DNA from: Pedobacter rhizosphaerae
GTDB lineage: Bacteria > Bacteroidota > Bacteroidia > Sphingobacteriales > Sphingobacteriaceae
Length of the DNA stretch: 64,000 nt
Direction: 5' to 3'
NCBI RefSeq assembly: GCF_900111155.1
Contig: NZ_FOGG01000004.1
Location: 1 to 64,000, forward strand
Part shown: piece by piece, positions 52,090-61,168 of the stretch
Numbering within the stretch: position 1 is the first letter of the stretch
Layout of the letters: the number at the start of each line of letters is the position of its first letter
Notes under the pieces: model-generated
What the model was told of the DNA's origin: nothing
The model's input: the letters and a program-made list of their open reading frames with translations, nothing else
Databases searched by the model: none
Translations under genes and position numbers: made by a program

Positions 52090-52163
52090 ACCTGATTATT
52101 TTAAATTAAAAATCAAGTAGTCAATTATGATTACCTTTTAATATTCAACACCCAGCCCCTCTA

Positions 52164-52225
52164 GTTCTATCTTGATACTTGTACCCTGATACTTGCATCT
52201 TAATACTTGCATCTTGATACTAAGA
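52164..52225. repeat. TATCAAG repeat R6
   Basis: Reading on the minus strand, GTATCAAGATGCAAG recurs with spacing of about 14 bp (GTATTAAGATGCAAG, GTATCAGGGTACAAG, GTATCAAGATAG). It starts directly after the fadN stop. Confidence 0.75.
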
Positions 52226-52227
52226 AA

Positions 52228-54633
52228 TTAATTTCTCAATGGTTTTCCTTTTGTAATAATACTCTGAATTCTTTCTAAACTCTTTCTTTCTCCTGCCAGT
52301 GATAAAAAGGCTTCCCTCTCTAAATCCAATAGGTATTGCTCTGTGACTTCGGTTGGGGCAGATAAATCGCCTCCGCACATGACGTAGCCCAATTTTTCAG
52401 AGATTTTTTTATCGTGTTCAGAAATATAATGACCAGAATACATGCTGTTGGCTCCGGCATAAACAATACCTAACCCTTGTTTACCCAACACTTTAATGTC
52501 ATTGCGTTGAACGGGTTTAGTGTAGCCTGCATCTGCAAGTTCAATCGCTTTGGCTTTGGCATCTGCCAGTAAACGATTACGATTCATGGAGATCGAAAAT
52601 TTATCCTTCTGCAGGTATCCGAGTTCATAAGCCTCATAACCAGAGGTAGAAACCTTGGCCATGCCAATGGTTAGGAAGCGATCCTTAAGGGCATTTTGTA
52701 CAATCTGATCGTCACGGTATTCATCCGATGCCCGCAAAGCAAATTCCTTCGTTCCGCCACCACCTGGGATTACCCCTACGCCAAATTCTACCAAGCCCAT
52801 ATAAGTTTCGGCAGATAGCTGCACATGATCGGCGTGAAGACTGAACTCACAACCTCCACCCAGGGTTAAATTGTGCGGTGCCACCACTACAGGAATTGAA
52901 GAATAACGAATGCGCATGGAGGTATTCTGGAACATTCTGATTGCCATGTTCAATTCATCCCATTCCTGCTCTACCGCCATCATAAAAATCATCCCCACAT
53001 TGGCTCCTGCAGAGAAATTTGCACCATCATTACCGATAACCAGTCCACGGTAATCTTTTTCAGCCATATCTATAGCCTTATTGATACCGGAAATCACATC
53101 ACCTCCAATGGTATTCATTTTAGTATGGAACTCCACATTCAAAATGCCATCACCTAAATCAATGATGGATACGCCGGAATTTTTCCAGAGGGTTTTATTT
53201 TCTCTTAAATTATCCAGAATGATAAACTCATCGGTTCCTGGAACTGCTTTGTAGCTTTTTGAAGGAATATCGTAATATTTCTTGGTACCATTTTCTACTT
53301 TGTAGAAGGCAGTATTACCGGCCTCCAGCATTTCCTGAACCCAGGTAGCGGCTTTGTTCCCATATTGCTCCATGCCTTCAATGGCTTCCTTCACGCCAAC
53401 GGCATCCCAAAGTTCGAACGGTCCTAATTCCCATCCAAAGCCGGCACGCATGGCATCATCAATCCGGTATAATTCATCTGAAATTTCTGGAATTCTATCC
53501 GAAACATATTCAAATAAGCCAAATGATGAGTGTCTGAATAACTCTCCGGCCTTATCTTTCCCTTTTGCAAAAATCTTCATGCGTTCCCGCAGATTTTCTA
53601 CAGGTTTGGTCATTTCCAGCGTAGCTGATTTAACCTTCTGTTGCGGCTTATATTCAAGTGTTTTTAAATCCAGGGCCAGAATCTCAGTCTTACCATCTGC
53701 AGATTTTGTCTTTTTATAAAAACCTTGTTTGGTTTTATCGCCCAGCCACTTATTTTCTTCCATTTTCTGCACATATGCAGGTAATTTGAAAAGTTCGTGC
53801 GCTTTATCGTTCGGGCAGTTATCATACAAACCTTTGGCAACTTTGATCATGGTATCCAATCCCACAACATCCGAAGTACGGAAAGTAGCCGATTTGGGTC
53901 TACCCAATGCCGGACCTGTAAATTTATCTACCTCTTCTACTGTCAAATCAAGTTTTTCAACCAGATGTAAGAGTGCCATAATAGAATAAACCCCAACCCG
54001 GTTGGCAATAAATGCAGGGGTGTCTTTACATAAAACTGTCGTTTTACCTAAAAACTTATCACCATAGTGCATCAAGAAATCTACAATTTCAGGTTGGGTA
54101 TATGGTGTAGGAATAATTTCTAATAGTTTTAAATACCGTGGCGGATTAAAAAAGTGGGTTCCACAGAAATGCGCTTTAAAATCATCGCTTCTACCTTCAG
54201 CCATTAAATGAATTGGGATACCAGAAGTATTTGAAGTAATCAGTGTTCCTGCCTTACGGTATTGCTCTACCTGCTCAAAAACTTTCTTCTTGATATCCAG
54301 GTTCTCAACCACCACCTCTATCACCCAATCGTAGCCAGCAATCTTCGACATATCGTCGTCGAAATTTCCGGTTTTGATTTTGTTTACCACCTTTTTACTG
54401 TAAACGGGAGATGGGTTACTTTTGATAGCCGTTTGCAGTGCAGTATTCACAATCCTGTTTTTTACGGCAGGCTTTTCAAGCGTTAGTCCTTTTGCCTGTT
54501 CTTCAGGGCTCAGTTCTTTAGGGGCAATATCTAACAGCAAAACCTCTACACCAATGTTGGCGAAATGGCATGCAATACGTGAGCCCATAATTCCTGAACC
54601 TAAAACAGCAACTTTGTTTATGCTTCGTTTCAT
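52228..54633 (-). CDS. fadN: 3-hydroxyacyl-CoA dehydrogenase / enoyl-CoA hydratase fusion
   Basis: 801 aa from ATG 54633 (MKRSINKVAVLGSGIMGSRI); four residues upstream is another start. NAD-binding GSGIMGSRIACHFA at 11-24, then the dehydrogenase C-terminal domains to about 400, and a crotonase domain at about 480-660 (GANFSAGANVGMIF, VVAPHNLTLGGGCEFSLHAD). Dehydrogenase first, hydratase last, as in Bacillus FadN and unlike E. coli FadB. Second gene after the MarR regulator (4 bp gap), so tightly linked. Confidence 0.93.
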   Translation of the reverse strand: MKRSINKVAVLGSGIMGSRIACHFANIGVEVLLLDIAPKELSPEEQAKGLTLEKPAVKNRIVNTALQTAIKSNPSPVYSKKVVNKIKTGNFDDDMSKIAGYDWVIEVVVENLDIKKKVFEQVEQYRKAGTLITSNTSGIPIHLMAEGRSDDFKAHFCGTHFFNPPRYLKLLEIIPTPYTQPEIVDFLMHYGDKFLGKTTVLCKDTPAFIANRVGVYSIMALLHLVEKLDLTVEEVDKFTGPALGRPKSATFRTSDVVGLDTMIKVAKGLYDNCPNDKAHELFKLPAYVQKMEENKWLGDKTKQGFYKKTKSADGKTEILALDLKTLEYKPQQKVKSATLEMTKPVENLRERMKIFAKGKDKAGELFRHSSFGLFEYVSDRIPEISDELYRIDDAMRAGFGWELGPFELWDAVGVKEAIEGMEQYGNKAATWVQEMLEAGNTAFYKVENGTKKYYDIPSKSYKAVPGTDEFIILDNLRENKTLWKNSGVSIIDLGDGILNVEFHTKMNTIGGDVISGINKAIDMAEKDYRGLVIGNDGANFSAGANVGMIFMMAVEQEWDELNMAIRMFQNTSMRIRYSSIPVVVAPHNLTLGGGCEFSLHADHVQLSAETYMGLVEFGVGVIPGGGGTKEFALRASDEYRDDQIVQNALKDRFLTIGMAKVSTSGYEAYELGYLQKDKFSISMNRNRLLADAKAKAIELADAGYTKPVQRNDIKVLGKQGLGIVYAGANSMYSGHYISEHDKKISEKLGYVMCGGDLSAPTEVTEQYLLDLEREAFLSLAGERKSLERIQSIITKGKPLRN

Positions 54634-54637
54634 AGTA

Positions 54638-55072
54638 TTAATCAACAGTATATGCTACAGTTATATCATTTAGTTTTATCAGCAGATTGATGAATATTTC
54701 CTTTTCTTTTTTAGAAAAGTGCTCATCCAGATATTCGTTAAATTTGCGAACAACCCCTTTGGCCAATTGTCTTTTCTCTATACCAAAATCAGTTAAAAAA
54801 ACTTTAACCGAACGCTTATCGCCAGCAGCAGTTTCTCTATAAATTAACTCCATTTCCTCCATATTGTTTAACATTCTTGATAAACTGGTTGCCTTAACGC
54901 CCAGCAATCCTGCCAGGTTAGAAACAGCTGTCCCATCCTCTTCATCAATATTAATCAGCATATAACCGATGGCCTGAGTAATCCCAAAACTCGCGGCCAT
55001 TTGGTTATACTTGTTAAACATATTTTGCCAAGCGAACTTAACGTGGTAGTCTATGGTTTGTTGTTGTTTCAT
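54638..55072 (-). CDS. MarR family transcriptional regulator of the fad operon
   Basis: 144 aa. Winged helix in the middle: NLAGLLGVKATSLSRMLNNMEEMELI, then RETAAGDKRSVKVFLTDFGIEKRQLA with the DxRSxxxxLT wing as DKRSVKVFLT. It starts the operon with fadN and its operator overlaps the promoter, so it likely represses the operon and is relieved by a fatty acyl-CoA. The ligand is inferred from the operon. Confidence 0.9.
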   Translation of the reverse strand: MKQQQTIDYHVKFAWQNMFNKYNQMAASFGITQAIGYMLINIDEEDGTAVSNLAGLLGVKATSLSRMLNNMEEMELIYRETAAGDKRSVKVFLTDFGIEKRQLAKGVVRKFNEYLDEHFSKKEKEIFINLLIKLNDITVAYTVD

Positions 55073-55083
55073 TAACGAATTTA

Positions 55084-55127
55084 TTATGCTTGCATAACAA
55101 AGCTAATGAATGTATTTTGTTAATGCA
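55084..55127 (-). promoter_or_regulatory. fad operon promoter with MarR-type palindrome
   Basis: Minus strand: -7 TAGCTTTG (55098-55105), TTG (55125-55127), spacing 19 bp. TTATGC-TT-GCATAA (55084-55097), perfect 6-bp arms, lies at the expected transcription start, and a second half-site CTTGCATTAAC (55120-55130) overlaps the -33. Confidence 0.75.
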
Positions 55128-55153
55128 AGTACAATCTGAAGATTTTTTGTCAT

Positions 55154-55188
55154 AAAAAAAGCGCCCTTGAACTTAATCAAGGACGCTT
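55154..55188 (-). terminator. Rho-independent terminator of ompA
   Basis: AAGCGCCCTTGA (55159-55170) and TCAAGGACGCTT (55177-55188), one mismatch; T7 on the minus strand. Confidence 0.85.
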
Positions 55189-55208
55189 CTTATGATTTAA
55201 AAAACTGA

Positions 55209-56528
55209 CTAGTAAAGCGTAAACTCTACACGACGGTTTTGTTGACGACCAGCTGCTGTTTTATTGGTAGCAATTGGCTGACCCATACCGTAACCTGTAG
55301 CTTCGATACGAGATGCATTAGCACCCTGAGAAACCAAGTAAGCTTTTACTGATTCAGCTCTATCTTTAGATAAACGTAAGTTTAATGCTTTAGAACCTGT
55401 ATTATCAGTGTGTCCTGCTAATTTCAAGCTAAAGTTTTTCTCGATTAATAAAGCCGCAACACGGTTTAAAGTAGCATAAGATTTTTGACGGATAGTTGCT
55501 TTACCCAAATCAAATTCTAAGTTTTTAATGGCATCTGCAACAACTTTACGATCTGCTTCAGTTACCACTACTTTTTCAACAACTTTTTCAGGTGTTTTTA
55601 GAGGACAACCAGCACCATCTACAACTGTTCCAGCTGGAGTTCCAGGGCATTTATCTAATTTATCTGCAACACCATCGCCATCAGTATCTTTCAATAGATC
55701 AGCCATTTCTGTACGCAATTTAGCGTTCTCAGATTTTTGCGCATCTAAATCAGATTTTAAGGCATCAGCAGTTTGTTTAGCTTTTACAGCCTCATCGTAA
55801 GTTACTGCTACCGGATTGTGGAAAGCCAATTGTTTTCCTGTTCCTAATGCAAATTCTAAACCAGCGTATGCATAGTTATATTTATCATTAGATCCTCTGT
55901 AGTAACCATCTAAGTTATCGCCATCCACAAAGTTAATGGTCCAACCTAAATCAAAGTTAATACCATCAGAGATTTTGAATTTTGCGCCAACACCAACCGG
56001 GATAATTAATTCGCTGATTGTTTTATCACCAGCGTAATCAAATGTACCTGCGGCTGTAGTAATGGTTGGTTTGTAACCTGCTAAACCAGCACCCACAGAT
56101 GTATATAATTGTAAAGCATTTTCTTTCTTGAATAAATCAATATTGAACATGTTTACAACAGCACTTAAGCTAGCAGAATAAGATAAATCTGTATCAAAAG
56201 CTCTAACAGGTGAGCTGTTTACTAAACCGCTTTCATAAGGCTCTGTATTATCTCCCTTTAATTTACCTCTAACTCCATCTAAACGTAATGAGAAATAATT
56301 GGTGAATTGTTTTTTAACGTACAAGCCATAACCTAATGACGACTTGTTGTTACTGAAATCATTTTTACCACCTAAGGGAGAAAGCGGAGTTAAAACACCT
56401 GCGTTTACTCCGATAGACCAAGTTCTGAATTTGGCAGTGTTAGTTGGAGTTTCCTGAGCATTTGCAGTTGATCCGATGAATAATCCGGCTACCGCAACCG
56501 GCAATACTTTGAATAATGTTAATTTCAT
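55209..56528 (-). CDS. OmpA family outer-membrane protein
   Basis: 439 aa with signal peptide MKLTLFKVLPVAVAGLFIGS..NAQ. N-terminal beta-barrel at about 25-240, coiled linker 245-280, thrombospondin type 3 calcium repeat DTDGDGVADKLDKCPGTPAG near 282-301, and peptidoglycan-binding OmpA domain at 325-439 (LKLAGHTDNTGSKALNLRLS, RIEATGYGMGQP, QQNRRVEFTLY). Anchors the outer membrane to the wall. Own terminator follows. Confidence 0.93.
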   Translation of the reverse strand: MKLTLFKVLPVAVAGLFIGSTANAQETPTNTAKFRTWSIGVNAGVLTPLSPLGGKNDFSNNKSSLGYGLYVKKQFTNYFSLRLDGVRGKLKGDNTEPYESGLVNSSPVRAFDTDLSYSASLSAVVNMFNIDLFKKENALQLYTSVGAGLAGYKPTITTAAGTFDYAGDKTISELIIPVGVGAKFKISDGINFDLGWTINFVDGDNLDGYYRGSNDKYNYAYAGLEFALGTGKQLAFHNPVAVTYDEAVKAKQTADALKSDLDAQKSENAKLRTEMADLLKDTDGDGVADKLDKCPGTPAGTVVDGAGCPLKTPEKVVEKVVVTEADRKVVADAIKNLEFDLGKATIRQKSYATLNRVAALLIEKNFSLKLAGHTDNTGSKALNLRLSKDRAESVKAYLVSQGANASRIEATGYGMGQPIATNKTAAGRQQNRRVEFTLY

Positions 56529-56769
56529 AATGTCTTTTTTTTAAAGCGTTTGTTGCATTATCTTCAAGAGCCGTACCAAAGAGCACAACTAATTGAAGAA
56601 ACTTATCAACTTACTAACAAACAACAGCTTAGTTATCTAAAAAAGCACTATTCTAAGTACTAAAAACAAGACATGCACCAATTTTCAGCTTAACACCGAA
56701 CTCTTAAGTAGAAATCTTTCCCCAGGGTATCCTAAAAATTGATCATCAACCTCAGCATACCTGACACTA

Positions 56770-58491
56770 TTAATATCCTATGGCTTTATCATCACCCCTA
56801 GGATCAGCGCCCCCCTGATAGTAACCCCATTTAGTTTTAAGAATGGCATCTACTCTTCCTATTGCCCCCCTTGGTGCAATTTGATAGCCTTTAGCCTTCA
56901 ATTTTTCTGTAGTTAAACTATCTAATGCATCCTTCTCCACATAAACTTCATCTGGTAGCCATTGGTGATGAAATTTCTTTGCTGCGACCGCCTGTTGCAT
57001 GGTCATATCAAAATCGATTACATTAATAATGGTTTGAAAAACTGAAGTGATGATAGTAGATCCTCCGGGTGTACCTACAACCATAAAGAGCTTTCCATCC
57101 TTTTCTACAATGGTAGGTGTCATGGAGCTTAACATTCTTTTGTTTGGGGCAATTGCATTGGCTTCCCCGCCAACCAAACCATACATATTCGGTGCTCCTG
57201 GTTTCACCGAGAAATCGTCCATTTCATTATTCAATAAAAAGCCGGCTCCTTTTACAGCCACTAAAGAACCGTACGATCCATTTAGCGTGGTGGTGATAGA
57301 AACTGCATTCCCTTCCCTGTCGACAATAGAAAAATGAGTCGTTTCTTCGTGTTCAGATCCATTTACACTTCCGGCAAGCACCTCACTACTAGGTGTAGCT
57401 GCCGCCCAGCTAAAGTTTTGCATTCTTTTCTTATTGTATGCAGGATCGATTAATGTGGCTTGAGGAACAGTATAAAAATCGGGATCGCCCAGATGCGTTG
57501 CCCGATCTGCATAAACCCTTCTCTCGGCCTCTACGATTACCTGGACAGTGGAATCGGCATTATGCCCCAATTTCTTCAACGAATAGGGCTCTACAGATTG
57601 TAACAATTGCATAAGTGCAATACCACCACTAGATGTAGGCGGCATGGTAATAATCTTGTACCCCCTATAAGTACCAGTGATGGGTTTTCTCCAGGCGGAA
57701 TGATATGTCTTAAGGTCTTCTTTGGTAATCAACCCTTTACCCCGCTTCATTTCTGCTATAATAGAATCCGCTACCGCACCTTCATAGAAGCCTGCGCGAC
57801 CTTTTTCCTGCACCAGCGATAAGGTATTTGCCAGTTCTTTCTGAACAAGCAGATCTCCCTCCTGCCAGGTTTTTTCGAGATTAACAAAGGCGGTTCCATC
57901 AGGGTTAAAATCCATAAACTTACGATGTAAGCTATTGAGTTCAGTTGCCTGGCGTTTGGTAATCTTAAACCCATTTTGAGCTAAATCTATTGCCGGTTGC
58001 AACACCTTCTCCCAAGTGAGTTTTCCATATTTTTGATGGGCCTCAACCATTCCGTCAACAGATCCCGGAACACCGGCTGCTAAATGTCCGTACAGGCTTT
58101 TATCTACGATTGGATTACCCGCACTATCCAAATACATATCGCGACTGGCCGCAGCGGCAGCTTTCTCTCTAAAATCTAAGGTATTAATTTCGCCGGAGGC
58201 GCCTCGATAGACCATAAATCCGCCGCCACCGATGTTGCCCGCATTGGGATAAACCACCGCTAAGGCAAACTGTACAGCTACGGCTGCATCTACAGCATTA
58301 CCACCCTTTTTTAAGATTTCGACACCCACCTGCGAAGCTTCGGGATGTGCAGAAACTACCATTCCGTTTTTATATTCATCACTATTATTTTTACCGAGCT
58401 GCCCCGTAACGCAACCTGATAGGCTAATAGCAATCAGCGCATAAGCTATATTTTTCTTCCAATTAATGAGGTGCTTTATAGTCTTCTGCAT
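56770..58491 (-). CDS. ggt: Gamma-glutamyltransferase, lipoprotein
   Basis: 573 aa from ATG 58491 (MQKTIKHLINWKKNIAYALI); a start six codons upstream is also in frame. Lipobox in ALIAISLSGC. Large and small subunits arise by autocleavage before the Thr of EETTHFSIVD near residue 385. Substrate loops GVPGSVDGM and NNEMDDFSVKPG are present. Hydrolyses or transfers gamma-glutamyl groups of glutathione in the envelope. It overlaps the end of the upstream fadD gene by 29 bp, so the two are probably co-transcribed. Confidence 0.92.
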   Translation of the reverse strand: MQKTIKHLINWKKNIAYALIAISLSGCVTGQLGKNNSDEYKNGMVVSAHPEASQVGVEILKKGGNAVDAAVAVQFALAVVYPNAGNIGGGGFMVYRGASGEINTLDFREKAAAAASRDMYLDSAGNPIVDKSLYGHLAAGVPGSVDGMVEAHQKYGKLTWEKVLQPAIDLAQNGFKITKRQATELNSLHRKFMDFNPDGTAFVNLEKTWQEGDLLVQKELANTLSLVQEKGRAGFYEGAVADSIIAEMKRGKGLITKEDLKTYHSAWRKPITGTYRGYKIITMPPTSSGGIALMQLLQSVEPYSLKKLGHNADSTVQVIVEAERRVYADRATHLGDPDFYTVPQATLIDPAYNKKRMQNFSWAAATPSSEVLAGSVNGSEHEETTHFSIVDREGNAVSITTTLNGSYGSLVAVKGAGFLLNNEMDDFSVKPGAPNMYGLVGGEANAIAPNKRMLSSMTPTIVEKDGKLFMVVGTPGGSTIITSVFQTIINVIDFDMTMQQAVAAKKFHHQWLPDEVYVEKDALDSLTTEKLKAKGYQIAPRGAIGRVDAILKTKWGYYQGGADPRGDDKAIGY

Positions 58492-60238
58492 CCTTATATA
58501 TTTTTTCAATGGTATCGTTATTTTTTTCGGTAATGATCTTTCTTTTTAAACTCAGCTTCGGCGTTAGCTCACCGCCATCTATACTCCACTCATTAGGTAA
58601 TAAAGCAAACCTTTTTACTCGTTCCCATTTTCCAAATCCAGTATTTGCCGCCTCAATCACCTCATTATATTTAGCCAAAACCTGTTCATTTTTTATGATT
58701 TCTTCATTGCTGGTGAAACTGATTCCTTTACGACTTGCCCAGGTTTTCAATGTTTCGAAGTTAGGTACAATAAGGGCCGAAGGAAATTTCCTGTTTTCAC
58801 CGAGTACAATAATCTGCTCAATAAAAATCGATTCTTTGTATTTATTCTCCAGCATTTGTGGCGCAACGTACTTACCCCCTGCTGTTTTGAACATTTCTTT
58901 TTTGCGGTCGGTTATTCTCAAAAATTTTCCATTCACTAACTCACCAATGTCACCGGTATGAAACCAACCGTCCTGATCAATAGCCTCAGCTGTTAAATCC
59001 GGGCGATTGTAATACCCCTTCATCATATGGTGCCCACGGGTTAATACCTCTCCATCTGCCGCGATTTTAACTTCTACACCCTGGATCACCTCTCCAACAG
59101 AACCAAATAAGGTGGCTCCAAAGTGGTTTACTGTAATTACAGGCGAAGTTTCTGTTAATCCATAGCCTTCAAAAACAGGCATTCCCGCTGCCCAAAAAAT
59201 GCGCGCCAAACGTGGGTTTAAAGCCGCTCCTCCAGATACAATCACAACAATCTCCCCTCCCAGTGCCTCCTGCCATTTATTAAACACCAGTTTTCTGGCT
59301 ATCCCTAACTGAATGTTATACCACCAACCTGCATCGGTTGTATATTTTTCTGCAAGGGCCAAGGACCAAAAGAAAATGCCTTTCTTCACTCCTGTCAGTG
59401 CTTTCCCCTTCTCCATGATTTTGTCGTAAACTTTCTCCAGCAATCTAGGAACAGTTGAAAAAGCATTAGGCTTCACATGCTGAATATCGGCTACAATCGT
59501 TTCCATGCTTTCGGCATAATAAACAGCAGTATGGTTAAACAGGTAGAGATAGATAATCATCCGCTCAAAAATATGCGAAAGCGGCAGGAAACTTAGTCCC
59601 TTGTTTACCCCCTCAGGCATTACAACAGCAGAATTTACAAAGTTAGCTACTAAATTATTATGGGTTAACATTACCCCTTTTGGCGTTCCTGTTGTACCTG
59701 AGGTATATATTAAGGTTAGAATATCTTCTGGGGTAATTTGATTGCGATAGGTATCTAGATCAATATCAGTTGCTGCCCTTCCCTCTTCTAATAATGTTTT
59801 CCAATGCGGCACATTTGAAATTTCATTGAAGCTATATATCTTAATAGTGGGGTTAACCACTTCAGCGCAGGGTTTTATTTTCTGATATAAAGCTTCATCA
59901 GCTACAAACACAATGGCAATATCTGCATCTTTAAGAATAAACTGAATGTCGTGTTCGGCTAATGTGGGATACAAGGGAATCTGATAGGCACCAATCTGAT
60001 TTGCAGCAAAATCGGCGATGTTCCACTCAGGTCTGTTATGAGACATTACTGCAACTCGCCCACCTTTACTAATTCCTTGTTTAATTAATCCCTTACTTAA
60101 ATCATCAACGGCTTCACAAAAGGCTTCTGTACTATAATTTATCCATTTACCATTAATTTTTCCATTGATAAATTCTTGCTTCGGATTTTGTAGGCTATGT
60201 CTTAAAAGATCAAAAACCCTTGTAATTGCTGCAGCCAT
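58463..60238 (-). CDS. fadD: Long-chain fatty acid-CoA ligase
   Basis: 591 aa. AMP-binding enzyme. P-loop TLIYTSGTTGTPKGVMLTH near residues 177-195, adenylation motifs YGLTETSPVITVN near 370 and WFHTGDIGELVNGKFLRITDRKKEMFKTAGGKY (in pieces WFHTGDIGEL and RITDRKKEMFKTAGG) near 445-475. Activates fatty acids for the fad operon. Its own operator-like palindrome precedes it. The last 29 bp overlap ggt. Confidence 0.92.
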   Translation of the reverse strand: MAAAITRVFDLLRHSLQNPKQEFINGKINGKWINYSTEAFCEAVDDLSKGLIKQGISKGGRVAVMSHNRPEWNIADFAANQIGAYQIPLYPTLAEHDIQFILKDADIAIVFVADEALYQKIKPCAEVVNPTIKIYSFNEISNVPHWKTLLEEGRAATDIDLDTYRNQITPEDILTLIYTSGTTGTPKGVMLTHNNLVANFVNSAVVMPEGVNKGLSFLPLSHIFERMIIYLYLFNHTAVYYAESMETIVADIQHVKPNAFSTVPRLLEKVYDKIMEKGKALTGVKKGIFFWSLALAEKYTTDAGWWYNIQLGIARKLVFNKWQEALGGEIVVIVSGGAALNPRLARIFWAAGMPVFEGYGLTETSPVITVNHFGATLFGSVGEVIQGVEVKIAADGEVLTRGHHMMKGYYNRPDLTAEAIDQDGWFHTGDIGELVNGKFLRITDRKKEMFKTAGGKYVAPQMLENKYKESIFIEQIIVLGENRKFPSALIVPNFETLKTWASRKGISFTSNEEIIKNEQVLAKYNEVIEAANTGFGKWERVKRFALLPNEWSIDGGELTPKLSLKRKIITEKNNDTIEKIYKDAEDYKAPH

Positions 60239-60269
60239 ATCTTAAATATATTTGGTTAAGTTAAAAAAT

Positions 60270-60291
60270 CAAACATAAAGTGTAAACACTT
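60270..60291 (-). promoter_or_regulatory. fadD promoter -7 and palindrome
   Basis: Minus strand: TATGTTTG (60270-60277) matches TAnnTTTG. Beside it AAGTGT-AA-ACACTT (60278-60291), perfect 6-bp arms, lies between -7 and -33. No TTG at the usual place. The palindrome differs from the MarR-type site of the fad operon. Confidence 0.6.
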
Positions 60292-60505
60292 ATATGCTTT
60301 ATTCTGCTTTATAAATCGATAAATTTTGCCAGATTGATAAATACCAGAATTACTTTTGGTATAAAATACTGGAATAAACTTAACAATAACATTATTACTA
60401 TGCAAGCATTGTTTTTTTCTATTCAAATTTTTACTTAAAAAATATAAACGGCATTAAAGTTGTTAGGCAGTCTACAATACTTTAAAACATTTATAAAAAT
60501 CGATT

Positions 60506-60970
60506 ATGAAAAAGTTATTTACAATTTTAGGATGCATTGCCCTTTTTGCTTTAAGCACTACTGCTGTTAAAGCCCAGAATTACAAAACAGGTTTAGGTTT
60601 AGGTATTGATTTTGGAGACGGTGCAACATTAGTTGGTCCATCTATCAGACATCATTTCAGCCAAAAAGCGGCCATTCAGGGAGAGGTGTTATTTGGTGCA
60701 AACTCTACCTTTATTCAAGGTTTTTTACAGTATAACTCTGCAATCCCAGGCGCAAGAGGTTTAGATTGGTATTTAGGTGGTGGTCCGTCTATTCAACTTT
60801 ATGATGGTGGCTCTAGCTTCTATTTAGTACCGATGGTAGGTTTAGATTATAAATTTAGCGGCGCTCCTTTAGCGGTAGCTTTAGATTGGAGACCTAGAAT
60901 TTATCTTGGCGACAATGACAGCGATTTTAACGCCGGTAGATTTGGTATAGGATTCAGATATACATTTTAA
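60506..60970 (+). CDS. Small outer-membrane beta-barrel protein
   Basis: 154 aa, signal peptide MKKLFTILGCIALFALSTTAV..KAQ. The mature part of about 130 residues alternates hydrophobic and polar residues in 8 strands (YKTGLGLGIDFGD, ASIRHHF-type, FYLVPMVGLDYKFS) and ends in GIGFRYTF with the C-terminal Phe of outer-membrane proteins. Single gene. Role unknown. Confidence 0.85.
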   Translation: MKKLFTILGCIALFALSTTAVKAQNYKTGLGLGIDFGDGATLVGPSIRHHFSQKAAIQGEVLFGANSTFIQGFLQYNSAIPGARGLDWYLGGGPSIQLYDGGSSFYLVPMVGLDYKFSGAPLAVALDWRPRIYLGDNDSDFNAGRFGIGFRYTF

Positions 60971-60972
60971 TT

Positions 60973-61055
60973 CTTAGTACTAAGTATTGAGTATCGAGTA
61001 GCAAGTATCTAGTATCAAGTATTGAGTATTGAGTACCGAGTATTAAGTACTTAGC
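60973..61055. repeat. TATCAAG repeat R7
   Basis: AGTACTAAGTATTGAGTATC, GAGTAGCAAGTATCTAG, TATCAAGTATTGAGTATTGAG words, about 8 imperfect units of 7-10 bp. Directly after the outer-membrane protein gene, before the terminator. Confidence 0.75.
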
Positions 61056-61089
61056 CTAGTGTGTTGCTCAGGCGGCGCTCCATACCAAT

Positions 61090-61122
61090 AAAAAATCCCG
61101 TAAGTTGTTTACGGGATTTTTT
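61090..61122. terminator. Bidirectional terminator
   Basis: AAAAAATCCCGTAA (61090-61103), loop GTTGT, TTACGGGATTTTTT (61109-61122), perfect 14-bp stem. Serves the outer-membrane protein (plus strand) and the M61 gene (minus strand). Confidence 0.92.
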
Positions 61123-61168
61123 ATATCCAAAATTTTGGTCTATTGAGTTCAAACTATCTATTTCAACC

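Noticed and set aside
58509..58961. 150-codon open frame opposite fadD
   Set aside because: Antisense to a conserved ligase, no independent support.
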